From Pholiota molesta (lineage: Eukaryota > Basidiomycota > Agaricomycetes > Agaricales > Strophariaceae): a stretch of 64,000 bases of DNA. Positions 1-11,672 of the stretch are shown piece after piece. The stretch lies in NCBI GenBank assembly GCA_014925825.1, contig JACGCK010000172.1, forward strand, positions 1-64,000. Direction: 5' to 3'. The translations under genes and the position numbers were made by a program. The stretch's first letter is position 1. Each line of letters opens with the position of its first letter. The notes under the pieces were generated by a model that saw only the letters and a program-made list of their open reading frames with translations, searched no databases and was not told the DNA's origin.

Positions 1-82
1 CCGACTTTGTACGGCGAAGGAACTGAAGGTGCCAATGGGGGCGCGTATCAAGAAGTTCTTCGGATATCGCGGACTCTTCTAG
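1..82 (+). CDS. 3' end of a P-loop GTPase-like gene (partial)
   Basis: The reading frame ending with TAG at 80-82 encodes KELKVPMGARIKKFFGYRGLF. This closely matches the C-termini of the complete gene at 5254-6362 (NKLKVPLGERIKKFLGF) and, more weakly, the one at 2801-3961. It is therefore the last piece of a third member of the same tandem family, whose body lies before the window. The sequence just after the stop matches the 3' flanks of the two complete copies. The nucleotide-binding part is not in view, so nothing can be said about whether this copy is functional. Confidence 0.75.
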   Translation, partial: RLCTAKELKVPMGARIKKFFGYRGLF

Positions 83-2700
83 GTCTGTTTCTTCTTATGT
101 TGATTTCACAGCACGATCACTCATGCAAAGGCTAAAGCAGCTATTTCGTATGGCAGAAAGGACGTTTTTTTCTCAATCTCGAAATGGTTATAAAATCCAA
201 ATCATCGATCGTTTCGAAGAAAATATTCACTTTAGTTCTCATCCTTCCCTGAAATTCGAAATATATCATCACTGGAAATCGTTCAGTTGTCAGCATATCG
301 AGCTGCTCCCCGTTCGTGCCACAGCACGAAGTTCAAGACTAAATTCATTATTTGTTTGACCTCTCAGGATACCTGGTTTCGGATCAGGATGTAGGACGTA
401 GGACATGGATGCCACTCCCCTCTCAGTCGACAAGAGCTCGGAACACGAGGGATCAGCGATGCATAATTTAATGAAAACGACCAGCTACTGGAAATGAAAT
501 GCATTCAGGAGACTCCCATTAGGTGTGGAGTATTCGTGGATGCATCCTCGTTGAAAACGCGCGATGCATGATGCGTTCATGACACTGAAACGGAGCGACG
601 CACCGGAAAAAACGGTAGCGGTCCCCATTGACATATATACGTAGTCAAATCGATGAATGTTTACTGGTACATAATAATGAATGGGGAGAGGCGTGTATCA
701 AACTCCGATGCTGGCGGTCGCAGGGAGGGAGGGAGACAGTTACGCAGGGGCATGTATGTATGCATGCATGCATGGTGGACTGTGAATGATGGTGGACTAG
801 CTACCAACGGCAGTGAATGATCGCAACACGAACGCACGAGCCCAGGAGCTGGGGAGAGGGAGGGATGGAAACGTGGACACAGGGACTGAAAAGATCAGTC
901 TGCGGCAGACTGCCATTGGCATTGGCATTGCCCGTCAACTAGTGTCAGTGCCAGGGATAGATAGATAAGGAGACGTGATGTTGCCGTGCCGCTATGGATA
1001 GATCATAGAAGAATGTAGGTATGGATTATGAGTTATTAACAGATCGCAAGGCTAGTACCGGGGGTTGACCGGGGATTCGGGATCGGAATGTTCATCGCCT
1101 GCGGTATGAAGTGGTGCGGGGGAACGTTCTTGCCTGGAAGAGGCTACGAAAGCATGAAGAAGTTGAGGGTGAACACTTGAAAGCCCTGACAGAAATCGAT
1201 TCACTAGCAATTTGCGAGAAAAGTCTAAGATTAGTGGTGAGGAGTCCGGGAAGACGCTTCAGCCCAACAAAAGGACGTTTCGGAAAATATAGATGCGGCA
1301 GACAGTGGGACATAGATTGGGGATTTGGCAGTGACAGATAAGAAGCCTTGGATAGATCACAGATGTAGATATGGATTCTGGACAGATCAGGTAAGGACTC
1401 GGGATCAGCGAGAGGCTGACATATCCATTGTTCGCGGTCACGGTGTGCTGCAGCCTGCAGAAAGCGACCGTCGGGCCTCGGCAACAATGCGGACAAGAAG
1501 CCGCTCGCAAGGGCGCGAGAGATGGAATAAGAAGGAAACTGTGTTCATTTTGGAAAACGAAGACGGGGTCAGAGAAAACATATGCGATCAGACGATCGAG
1601 ACGATCAACAGGAACGCCTCGAGGCAAGGGGAGCGACTGGGAGCGAGATGGAAGCGGTGGGCAGGCAATTGGTTCTGCAGGCATCCCACTTCAGAGTGGC
1701 GGGTGACCCGGAGCATGGAGATGGGTAATACACATTGAGCACGCTGGAGTACACGTTCAATTGAAGTGCTCGTACTCCCTACGCTGGCAAATGGACATGA
1801 CGCGTACGAGCTCAGCAGCAGGTGGCCTGGGAGAGTGGTGATGGTTGTATTTGGGTGGAGAGACGAGAAATGAAGTGACGGGTGATGCATTGATGGGGCC
1901 AAGCTTGGAACTGGGCTGGCTGTGGGAAGGTTTGACTAGCCCCATACCTATTAATAGCTACCCCACGCAATGCCCTCGCTGCCCTTCTCCCTCGTTTATT
2001 CTCGGTTGACACTCTGTAAACCTCCTATTCTCTTAAGATCCAAAGATCTTAGTTTATGGCATGTAATTATTGTATTTTTGTGAATCTAAGAGTGTTGGAC
2101 AGAGAGCCATATGCTGATCTCTTCATCGCGCTTGTTAGTATTCACGCCAATCTTATGAGTTCACCAACTTTTCTGGATACCAACCAAACTAAGGTCGTAG
2201 CTGGACATAATCAGCAAAAAACAAGTCCCAACAATTACACCTCTGAGCGGCTTGTATGCGCATCCAAATACATATGTTCTGATAGCACTAAGGGATTTAT
2301 TTAAGTGGTCCATGGTGACCAGTTTATTGTACCAATTTGAAAAGGAGTTAAGCCCAAAATGTTTGTCGATTCTAGTTAAAATTAAAATCGATAAGCAAAT
2401 GAAGAAGATTTAGTGTAGACTTCCATAGTTGCATAATATAAAAAGCTATGCCAGATTCCGAATCTGGATGTCCATATCTGTTCCTTTGATCTCAGCACGG
2501 TCGCTCAAAATATGAACTATTTAATCTAACTAATTATGCAAGGTCCATGCTTGATGCATGTGTGGATGTCGATGCCAATTCGAAAGGCTGGAGTCCTCTA
2601 GGCGGCATATAATACAATTTGGCATCATGCCCTCTTACGCTTTCCTCCTCCTAGAAACCTTTGCATTCCATCTTTCAAACGGCAACAATTCGTCGAGAGC
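83..2700. repeat. Gene-free repeated DNA: 3' flank copy plus segmental duplication copy 1
   Basis: No convincing gene. Positions 83-220 match the 3' flanks of the GTPases (3966-4110, 4130-4265, 6363-6500). About 370-1960 is a diverged copy of about 6720-8800 in the same order and orientation, with indels between landmarks. Examples are 380-470 with 6740-6810, 530-600 with 7260-7320, 660-1000 with 7430-7745, and 1080-1560 with 7850-8320. About 1830-2010 matches 4620-4800, and 2340-2700 resembles 4860-5230, so the DNA upstream of the two full GTPases is shared. Short open frames here differ between copies mostly by amino-acid-changing substitutions, so I do not call them genes. A small ATGC microsatellite lies near 755-772. 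Confidence 0.7.
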
Positions 2701-2800
2701 GATGGCAATGACACAGACACAGAGAACTTTTTACTTCCATCTTTCAAACAACAACAATTCGACTAGAACAACGGGCACGACACAGAAAACTCCAAAATCA

Positions 2801-3961
2801 ATGGGCACGACACAAAAAACTCCAAATTTTCTGAACTTGATTCAGAAGAGATTCCTGCATCGGGAAGGTCGCCCGTTCAATGGCCAACCTTTCGACGTTG
2901 TCATACCGTATGCGCATTTTAACACTTCTGATCATTCGTGTTCATGGGCTAAACATGGACTTTTTGTCGATTAAGAATCTTGGGTCCTACAGGTGTTGGA
3001 AAGAGTACCGTATGTCTATCCCATATACGCGCTTTATAACATTCACGCCCATCTTTTTAGTTTATCAACTGTGTTCTAGAGTCGATTGGCAAAACCGAAC
3101 GTATGATAGTTGGACACGATCTCCGGTCGACTACATCCGACTTTAACCCCGTTATTATTGAGTTCGATCATGATCATGGCGAGTCTGCCAACGGGAGACT
3201 AGGTCATGGCACAAGTGGTTTTACAAATCCAAATAGCGACAACAAAGGGCGGCTTATCCTTGTCGATACTCCCGGATTCGACGACACCTATAGTATCGAT
3301 GATGTGGAGACCTTGCAACGTATTTCTGTCTGGCTTGGGATGTCGTCAGTGGCTTTTCGTTACTTCAGGCCAACATGCTGACTTCAATACTAGATATGCC
3401 GCCAATATGAGACTGGGCGGCGTAATATATCTCCACGATATAGCGCAACGCCGTATGTGTGGCACGACTTGCCGAAACCTGACCGTATTTCAGAAATTGG
3501 TTGGTGAAGATGTGCTAGAATGTGTCGTCCTTGGAACAACGATGTGGTCAACGGTCGATTCTGCGCTTGGTAAAGACCGCGAGCAGCAGCTCAAATCAGA
3601 ATTTTGGAAGGATATGATCGATGCAGGGTCCCAAATCGTTAGCATCCATTCGAAGAACGATGCTCGTGAAATAGTTAACATCATTCTCCGCCGCGCCGGG
3701 ATCAAGAAATCCAAGAGCGAGTTCCTGATGTCACGAAAGAACCTTGTCCGGATGCGAAAATCTATTCCCCAAACAACAGCCGCTGGAAGTGCTATGAAAG
3801 ATTCGCTAGATAAATTGATTAAATTCCAAAAGCAAACGCGAAAGTCTGGAAAATTTACCGACGCCGAATTCGAACAGCGTCAACAGGACCTTAAGCAACT
3901 CTTGATGACGGCGACCGAGCAGAGGGTGACGCTGAGGTCGCGTAAGTGGAGGTCCTACTGA
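2801..3961 (+). CDS. P-loop GTPase-like protein, tandem copy 1
   Basis: Proposed exons 2801-2907, 2976-3009, 3061-3344, 3394-3961 (330 aa). Splicing joins FDVVIP to ILGPTGVGKST, giving a classical Walker A (G1) loop after a hydrophobic strand. The third exon carries LILVDTPGFDD (Walker B/G3). The fourth has VVLGTTMWSTVD, at the position where G4 sits in AIG1/septin-like GTPases, then a charged helical tail. No N/TKxD motif is visible, so guanine specificity is unproven. The family (fungal G-domain/P-loop NTPase, AIG1-like) is expanded in mushrooms and its function is unknown. The start is uncertain: in-frame ATGs also occur at 2627, 2702 and 2708, and the ATG used by copy 2 reads ACG here. 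Relative to copy 2 it has a 13-residue insertion before the G3 strand. Confidence 0.72.
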
Positions 3962-4265
3962 CTCTAGGTAAGTTCCGTTCTCATGTTGATATCACAGCAG
4001 TATCACTGATGCTAAAATCTCTAAGGAAGCTACTTCGTATGGCAGAAATGATGTCTGATTTTCTCAATTGCGCCGCATATTATACAATTCATATCGTCGA
4101 CTGTGTCAAGAAGATCTTATAGGACTCTAGGTCAGTTTCGTTCTGAATTATGTTGATGTCACAGACCGATCACTGATGCAATTTTTGAAGTAGCTAGTTC
4201 GTATGGCAGAAATTTTGTTCGGTTTTCTCAATCTCGAAATATCATAAAAGCCATATCTTGCATGT
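3962..4265 (+). repeat. Two tandem copies of the GTPase 3' flank
   Basis: The block after the stop, with landmarks TGTTGATATCACAG, CACTGATGC, TTCGTATGGCAGAAA and TTTTCTCAAT, occurs twice in a row (about 3966-4110 and 4130-4265). The same block follows the GTPase at 6362 and the partial gene at 82. Four copies of one 3' flank with only two full genes and one partial gene in view point to loss of a gene body between the two adjacent flanks, or to a separate local duplication. Confidence 0.65.
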
Positions 4266-5253
4266 TATTTATAGGAGTCGTTCTTATAAATACGAGGGCT
4301 GTGCGTTCCCACTTTACGCCAAACCTTATGCTTGAGTACCTCTTAGCTCTATAAATGCATTGCCCACTTAGCTAGGTAGTGGCGTTGATATATCTGAATT
4401 TTCTGAAGTCAGTTCAGTCCTGTTCAGTCGCGCACAGGCTCATGCATCTTCAAGACTTCAACAAGGTTAAGCGAAGCCTGGCATTGGCAACGAGTCTGCG
4501 ACGAAGGTCATGTGCTACGCGGCACTTCGGCACCTTGCGCCCTGCACCTCGAGATTTTAGGCGCTCAAATGAGGAGAAGAAGTGCTGGTGACAACTGATG
4601 CAACCATGCGAGCCTCGTGTTAAGTAGGGGGGAGGAAGCAGGGGGGAGCGACCTGGATGGTGTCTTGATGGTGTCTGATGCATTTGATAGTGACCCGAGA
4701 ACCAGGGGAGTGTATTAACTGCAGACGTGAGCCGCACTGAGACTTGAGCTGCCCTTCTCCTCCATTTATTCTCCGTTGACACTCTTTGGGCCACCTATTC
4801 TCTCACAATTTAAAGAAAAGAGCAATATAGCGCATGATTGTGGAATATCAATTAATCTCAAAAACTTGGGTTTGATTGAGAAGATGGCCAAAATGTTTGT
4901 CGAATCTAAAGGCGGGTAAAATTAATATCGATAAGCAAACGGAGAAGATTCAGTATAGACTTCCATAGTTGCATAATATAAAAAATTATGCCAGATTTCG
5001 AATTTGGATATGTCCGTTCCTTTTTGTGCTTTGACTTGAACACGGTCACTCAAATATCAACGATTTGATCTAGCTAATTATACAACATCCATGCTGGATG
5101 CATGTGTGGATGTCGGCGTAGATCCGAAAGGCTGGAGTCCGCTAGGCAGCATATAATATAATTTAGCATGCCCTCTTACGCTTTCCTCTTCATAGAAACC
5201 TTTGCTTTCCGTTTCACTGCCATCTTTCAATTAGCAAGAATTCGCCTAGAACA
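4266..5253. repeat. Intergenic repeats upstream of GTPase copy 2
   Basis: No supported gene. About 4350-4440 (TAGTGGCGTTGATATAT, then GCGCACAGG) matches 7010-7085. About 4620-4800 matches 1830-2010, ending with the shared TTTATTCTCSGTTGACACTCT element. About 4860-5250 matches 2340-2800, the region just before GTPase copy 1, so this is presumably a duplicated promoter and 5' UTR. The adjoining repeats belong to blocks found on both sides of the array. Confidence 0.6.
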
Positions 5254-6362
5254 ATGCCGGTCGAGAACACAAAGAAGACTTCAAAGTTTTTAAAGAGCTT
5301 GACGCGCTCGGAAGATCCTGTGTTCAATGGGCAGCCTTTCGATGTTGTCATACCGTATGCACATTTTAACTCCTCTGATCATTCGGGTTCATGGGCTAAA
5401 TGTGGAATTTTTATCCATAAGCGTTTTGGGTCCTACAGGTGTTGGAAAGAGTACCGTATGTCTATCCCATATACGCGCTTTATAAAATTCACGCCCATCT
5501 TTGTAGTTTATCAACCATGTTCTAGAGTCGATTGGCAAAACCCAACGTGTGATAGTTAAACACGATCTCCGGTCGACTACATCCCATCTGAACCCCGTTA
5601 TTATTGAGTTTGATCATGATCATGGCTTTACAAATCCAAACAGCGACAACAAAGGGCGGCTTGTCCTTGTCGATACTCCCGGGTTCGACGATACTACTGT
5701 CAATGATGCCGAAATCTTGCGGCGTATCTCTGTTTGGCTTGCGATGTCGTTTGTGGCTTTTCGTTACTTCAGGCCAATATGCTGACTTCAATACTAGATA
5801 TGCCGCCAAAATGAGACTGGGCGGCGTAATATACCTCCACGATATAACGCACCGCCGTATGTGCGGCACAACTCTCCGAAACCTGGCCGTGTTTCGGAAA
5901 TTGGTTGGTGAAGATGCGCTGAAATGTGTCGTCCTTGGGACAACGATGTGGTCAACGGTCGATTCTGCGCTTGGTCACAACCGTGAGGAGCAACTCAAGT
6001 CAGAATTTTGGAACGACATGATCGAAGCAGGGTCCCAGGTTGTTCGCGTCCTTGCCAAGGACACTCCCCGTGCAATAGTTAACAGCATACTCGACCGCGC
6101 CAAGATCAGGCAATCCAAGATCGAGTTTCTGACGATACAAAAGGAACTTGTGAAGATGCGAAAATTTATACCCCAAACAGATGCTGGACAGACTTTGAAA
6201 TATTCGATCGATGAATTGATTATACTTCAGAGGCGAAAAGTGAAACACCTTACCGACAGAGATTTAGAACAGGGACGAGAGGAGCTTGGTCAACTCTTGA
6301 AAACGGCGAACAAACTGAAGGTGCCACTGGGGGAGCGTATCAAGAAGTTTTTGGGATTCTAG
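5254..6362 (+). CDS. P-loop GTPase-like protein, tandem copy 2
   Basis: Exons 5254-5354, 5422-5455, 5507-5748, 5798-6362 give a 313-aa protein with all junctions in frame. The start MPVENTKK lies just before the conserved FNGQPFDVVIP. Splicing yields PVLGPTGVGKST (Walker A), then LVLVDTPGFDDT (G3), then VVLGTTMWSTVDSALG and a Lys/Glu-rich C-terminal helix (KELVKMRKFIPQTDAG). It is clearly paralogous to the gene at 2801-3961 along its whole length, including intron positions, so the duplication copied genomic DNA rather than a spliced transcript. No TM segment or targeting signal is visible. The biochemical role is unknown; nucleotide hydrolysis is inferred from the motifs only. Confidence 0.78.
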
Positions 6363-8900
6363 GTCTGTTTCCTCTTATGTTGATATCACAGCACGACCAC
6401 TGATGCAAATTTGAACGGGTAGTTCGAATGGCAGGAAGGATGTCTGGTTTTCTCAATCCCGGAATTGTTCTAATTTCCATATCATCGATCGTTTCGAAAC
6501 ATCTACTATAGTTCCTTTGTTATTGCGAGTCTCGAAAGTTACCTGTAATTCGTCCCCTGAAATAGTTCTGTCTTTTTTCCATTATCGCTGAAATTCGAAA
6601 TGTATGGAGCTCCTCCGACGCGTTGTGCGACAGCACGAAGGTCAAGACCGAATTTATTATTTGGTGGATCATTTCACGCTCGCTCAACTTGATTGGGAGT
6701 GTCAAATGAATGTTGCGACGATATTATCAGGGCAACTGGATTCGGCTGACATGGGGATGCACTCCCTTAATCGACAAAGGCTCGGAACACGAGATCAGCG
6801 ATGCATTTAATGAACACCGAGTGTGCGTGGACTACCAGCGTCTCTTCACTGAGATTGAGCAATGTATAATTATAGAAAGCCACACACCAGTAAAATAACC
6901 AGTCAGCTGGGCGCTCATTTATTAAAAGAAACAGGCTAGCACGCGTCGATGTAGACCATAGGACAGTTTTGGGATAGTTTCCCATCGATAATGTCAAACA
7001 TATGCACCTCTGCAGATACATTGGCCACTTGGCTGGATAGTGGCGTTAATATATATGAAGTAAGTTCAGTTGCGCACAGGTGCGAACGTGTGTTATCGCG
7101 TTCCCGTTATCAAGCAGCGTGGTTGCTTAACAAGGATACTATCCAATATGCGTGGAATTAGATTGATTACGGGAAGGGATATCTGTGATTTTAGCAGACC
7201 AGCTACAGGTAACGGAATTTTCATGAGACTGACTCCCTTTTTATGTGGGTCCTTCATGGGTGGACTGCAGGCGCATCCTCGTTTGAAGCGCGCGATGTGT
7301 GATGCCTTCCTGTCATTGAAACGGATACATGCATGCATAGGCCAGCAACGCACTGGCAAAAGTACGGAGGCCGGGTGTCGACCCCCATTGGCTACATATG
7401 TACGTAGTTGATGGATGAACGTTAACTGGCAATAATGAATGGGGAGCGGCAGACATACATGTGCGTGTATGCAACTCCGATGCTGGCGGTAGCAGGGAGG
7501 GAGGGAGACAGTCACGAAGGGGCATACATGCATGGTGCGCTGTGAATGATGGTGGACTAGTTACCAACAGCGGTGAATGATTGCAACATGCATGCACGAA
7601 CCCAGGAGCTGGGGAGAGGGAGGGGATGGAGACGTAGGATGGGACCGGGAGAGATCAGTCTGGGGCAGACAACCATCGCCAATGCCCGTCAGACAGTGTC
7701 AGTACCAGGGACAGATAGATAAGGAGACGTGATGTTGCCGTGCCGCTATGGATAGATCGTAGAAGGATGTAGGCAAGTATGGATTATGAGTTATGGCAGA
7801 TCGTAAGGTTAGTTCGTACCGGGGATCAGCCGAGATTCGGGACTGGAATGTTCATCGCCTGCGGTATGAAGTGGTGCGGAGGAACGTTCTTGCTTGGAAG
7901 AGGCTACGGAAGCATGAAGAAGTTGACGGTGAACACTTGAAAGACCTGACAAAAGCCGATTCACGAGTAATTTGCGAGAAAAGGCTGCAAGTCTGAAACT
8001 AGTGGCCTGGACGATCCTTGAGTCCAACAAAAGGACGTTTCGGAAAATATAGATGCGGCAGACAGTGAACATAGATTGGGGAATTGGCAGCAACAGATAA
8101 GCAGCCTTGGATAGATCGCAGATGTAGATATGGATTCTGGACAGATCAGGTAAGGACCGGGGATCAGCGAGAGGCTGGCATATCCATTGTTCGAACTTCG
8201 CGGTCACGGTGTGCTGGCAGTCTGCAGAAAGCGGCCGTCGGCAGCAATGCGGACAAGAAGCAGCTCACAAGGCGCGAGAGATGGAACAAGAAGGAAACTA
8301 TGTTCACTTTGGGAAAACGAAGGCGGGGTCAGAGAAAACATATGCGATCAGAAATCGACGATGTTGACTAGGAGCGTGGATATAATTGATTGGTAGATTG
8401 ATCAGACGATCGAGACGATCAATGGGAGGTGCCTCGAGGCAGGGCATGAGTGCGAGGACGCACCCACGGTGAAAGGGATACGTGAATGGGAGCGGTGATA
8501 TGGGAGGGAATTGGTTCTGCAGGCATGTCACATCAGAATGACCACGGGGTATGGAGATGGATGATACGCGGAGGGCACGCTGCAGAACACGTTGCAGCGC
8601 ATGTCCCTGCCACTGGCGAAACGGGACGTAGCACATACGAGCGCAGCAGGAGGCAGCAGGCGGTCTGGGGAGGGTGCTGGTTGTATTTTGGGTGGAGAGA
8701 CGAGGAAGGAAGTGATGTGTGATGGGGCCACGCGAGCGCGGGGGAAGGCGGGCAGATGCGTCGGGGGATGGTCCGAGCGTCGGATTTGGGAGGGTGTGGG
8801 AAGATTTGTGTGTGTTTGTACACTTGAGGGCGGTGGATGGAAATTGCGCGCAGGGGTCGACGCGAGCCATTCCTTCTCTGCAGCACACCCTGCCGTCCCT
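6363..8900. repeat. Segmental duplication copy 2, upstream of the Ser/Pro-rich gene
   Basis: 6363-6500 is a further copy of the GTPase 3' flank. About 6720-8800 parallels about 370-1960 in order and orientation, with indels between landmarks. Open frames exist, for example a 67-codon frame at 7793-7996 and a 194-codon minus frame at 8304-8888, but the corresponding frames in the other copy are shifted, interrupted or heavily changed in amino acids. I take the block as non-coding and in part the upstream region of the gene starting at 8924. Purine-rich tracts and repeated TGGATAGATC/GGACAGATCAGG motifs are prominent. Confidence 0.6.
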
Positions 8901-8923
8901 TCCCTAGCTTTTCTTATTTCTCA

Positions 8924-11672
8924 ATGCAAACGCGGCGGACGGGGCTCTCGCCTCTCGCCATCGTCCTGCCCCACCCCCCGCTGCACCGCCGCTCGTCGCT
9001 GCTCTCCATAACCTCCGCCGCGTCGCCCCATACACCGCGCAGCAGCGGCTTCTTCGATGGCGCGCCCCCGCCTGTCTGCTATGCCGCCAACCGCAAGAGC
9101 AGCGACAGCTGGGCTAGCTCCAATGCCGACGAGATGGACGTCGACTGGAAGCCCGACCAGATTCTCCTCCTCACCCGCGTATGTCTCTTTCCATCCCATT
9201 TTCCCTTGCATTGTGCTTACCCCTGCGCCGCGCCGTCCCTGTAGACCCTCGACGCGCTCCCCGCGCATCTTGTAACCCCCTTCCATGGGCCTGTACCCCC
9301 GTCCAATCTGCTCGACAAAATCGCTCGCGGTGTCGCTCACGCCAAAGGCCCTGCTGACTGGCCCCACTCCGTTCGCGCCACGCGCGCCAAACTCCTCGAA
9401 CTCGCCCGCGCCCGCGCAAAAGAAGACGCCCTCGCAGAGCAGCGCCGCCACACCATCCAAGAGGAGGACCACGACGCTATCGAAATCGCCGACGGCTCCG
9501 CTGACTCTGCATGTGACGATATGCATGCTCCTGCACCCTTGGACAAGCCTATTCGCGCCGTCGGTGTGGGCCCGCGCCGCCCGCTCTATAGGCAGAGCAG
9601 CATGGACTTCATTAAGCCTGGTTCCGCTGCCCTCAAGGACAATCCGAATATTGCGCGGTGAGTCTCCTTCCTTCCATGCGCCGCCTTGTTCTTTCTTTTC
9701 TTTACCCCTTTGGGTATTACTCCCCATAGTCCCGTATGCTATGGCTTGGGAAGCAAAGCATGAGCTTAATATCACCCCTGGGCATTGAGCCTATCGTGTG
9801 CTTCGCCTTCCTTCCTCCCATCACATCCCATCTTCATTCTATGGGCTTGCATGCTGCTTTCCTATGCGGATCCGAATGATACGCATACTGATACCACCAT
9901 TTGTTGCCCCAAACAGACTGTCGACTCGGCTCCAGCGCACCGAGCAGACCTTCCCTAACCCAGGCTTCCACCCGTACGCCCGCGCTTCCCGTGCGCACGG
10001 CAAAACCGCGCCACAACACGAAAACGACCGCCCCAATAAAGCGAACAATAAACGTCGCTCAGAGTCGCCCCCAAACTCGAGCGACGTGCCCTCGCTCATG
10101 GCGCCCTCCACACCCAGCTCGACGACGCTGAATAGCGTCTCCTCGCTCTCCTCTTCCTCCGCCGCGCCGCTCTCTCTCGGTCTGGCCCTGGGCATGGGCC
10201 TGCGCCCCCGCGCGCTGCGCCGCTCCGCGTCGACGCTCTCGTCGCGCTCGAGCTCCCTGTTCAGCACGAGCAGCGGGGCCAGCATCAGCAGCGGCGGCGG
10301 CATGGCGCTGGACCCGCGGCTGCAGCGTGTGCGCCGCTCGGACTCCTTCACTGCGGGGGGTCCGCCGCCGCTGCCGCCCCCGAAGGACTACGCGCCGTCG
10401 ATCGCGGGCTTCAAGCGGGCGCCGTCGTACGGCGCCCTCCTGCAGGAGGCGAAGAGCCGGGCGACGTCCAAGGACAAGGACAAGGAGAACGCGGCGGAGA
10501 CGACGCCGCAGAAGGAGCGCCGCGACGACGGGCTGCACAAGCACGCGCGGCAGCTGTCGGCGGGGTCGTACCCGTCGTCGGACGAGGAGGAGAAGGCGCG
10601 CACGCGGAAGGCGAAGAAGCTGCGCACGCGCGCTGTCGGTGGGGAGGCGGTGGTGGTGATGAGCCCTAGGGGAGCGGAGGGGCCGCCGTCGTCTGTGCCG
10701 CCGAGCCCGGCGACGCCGGCGGTTGTGCGTGGAAAGAGGGCCGTGGTGGCGTCGCCGAAGGTTGGCAGAGCGAAAGAGGCGTCGTCGTCGCCTGCGATGA
10801 AGGAGGCTCCGGTCGCGTCGCGTACGCGCTTGAGCGCGAGTCGGGGTGTGCTTCTTAGTCCGATGGTAGGAAAGATGGAGGATGAAATGGAGGTGGAGGT
10901 GTTGGAAAGCGAGAAGGTCGTGAGGGAGAAAATGATGAAGAGGGAAACAGAGAGAGCGGACGAGAAGAAGGAGAGAGACAGGACGAAGAGCCGGACGACG
11001 GTGGGGCATGTGAAGACCTCCTCCGGTGGAAGCGCCACCAAGAGCGACCGAGACATGGATAAGGACAATACCGCGCATGCATCCGCGCCGGCACCCGCGC
11101 GCGCCCCGCGCATGAGCGCGCAGCGCAATCCGAGCATGTTCGGCGCGGAGCTGCCGCCCTTCAAGCCCGCGCCCGCTCCCGTGCACACGCGCCTCCGCTC
11201 GCCGGAGGCGGTCCTCGCGCACCGGGCGCCTGCGCTGTTGTCTGCGCTCGCTGCCTCCGCCCATCCGCGGGAGCGCAGCCGCAGTGTGCGAATGGAGGAT
11301 GCGCCGACGGCGCCGTCGAGCCCCGCGAGCCCTGCGCTGCGTCATGCGCGCCCGATGAGCCCTGCGAGCCCGGCGAGTGTGACGAGCGCGTTGAGCCCGG
11401 ATCCCGCGAGCCCGCGGGTGAAGACGCTCCGGCGGGTGCGACGGCTCGCGGGCGCGCGGCGGATCTCGTTTGGGAGCCTGGTGCCGGAGGAGGCGGCGGC
11501 GGGTGGGAAGGGTGGAGGCGATGTGTTTGGAGGGGGGTTGGGCGAGGGGTTTATGGACGGTACGGGTGGTGTGAAGCGGGAGAGTGTTAGGGAGAGGGAG
11601 AGAGAGAGGGAGAGAGAACGAGAAAGGGAGAGGGAGAAGGGGTGTTTGGGAAGCGCGTTCCAGATGTTGTAG
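8924..11672 (+). CDS. Conserved Ser/Pro/Arg-rich disordered protein
   Basis: Exons 8924-9178, 9245-9657, 9917-11672 give about 807 aa, with both junctions in frame. The N-terminal part has a short acidic patch (DEMDVDWKPDQILLL) and the strings RRPLYRQSSMDFIKP and RLSTRLQRTEQTFPNP, which look like the conserved core. The rest is low-complexity: Ser tracts, RRSDS/KRAPSYG motifs that could be phosphorylation sites, many SP dipeptides (SPASPA), and a C-terminal Arg-Glu repeat encoded by an imperfect GAGAGG microsatellite. GC content in the last exon is far above the surroundings. No catalytic domain is recognised. It resembles the long disordered proteins common in agaricomycetes; a nuclear or cytoskeletal regulator is possible but unproven. 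The 259-nt second intron is long for this region. Confidence 0.68.
11578..11642 (+). repeat. GA-rich microsatellite inside coding sequence
   Basis: An imperfect (GAGAGG/GAGAGA)n run near the 3' end of the Ser/Pro-rich gene encodes alternating Arg-Glu residues. It stays in frame and ends 30 bases before the stop. Such tracts change length easily, so allele variation is expected. Confidence 0.8.

Noticed and set aside
755..775. ATGC tandem repeat considered as a regulatory site
   Set aside because: Simple microsatellite, only partly present in the duplicate at about 7,520-7,530.
7793..7996. 67-codon frame MADRKVSSYRGSAEIRDWNV...
   Set aside because: A similar frame exists at 1,111-1,341, but most differences change amino acids and the 3' ends differ, so there is no sign of protein-level selection.
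8304..8888. 194-codon minus-strand open frame upstream of the Ser/Pro-rich gene
   Set aside because: It lies in the segmental duplication; the matching frame in the other copy (about 1,260-1,900) is interrupted and shifted, and there is no domain. It looks like a composition effect.
10059..11345. 428-codon Arg-rich minus-strand open frame
   Set aside because: It is the antisense shadow of the GC-rich third exon of the Ser/Pro-rich gene; Arg/His/Leu richness comes from codon composition.
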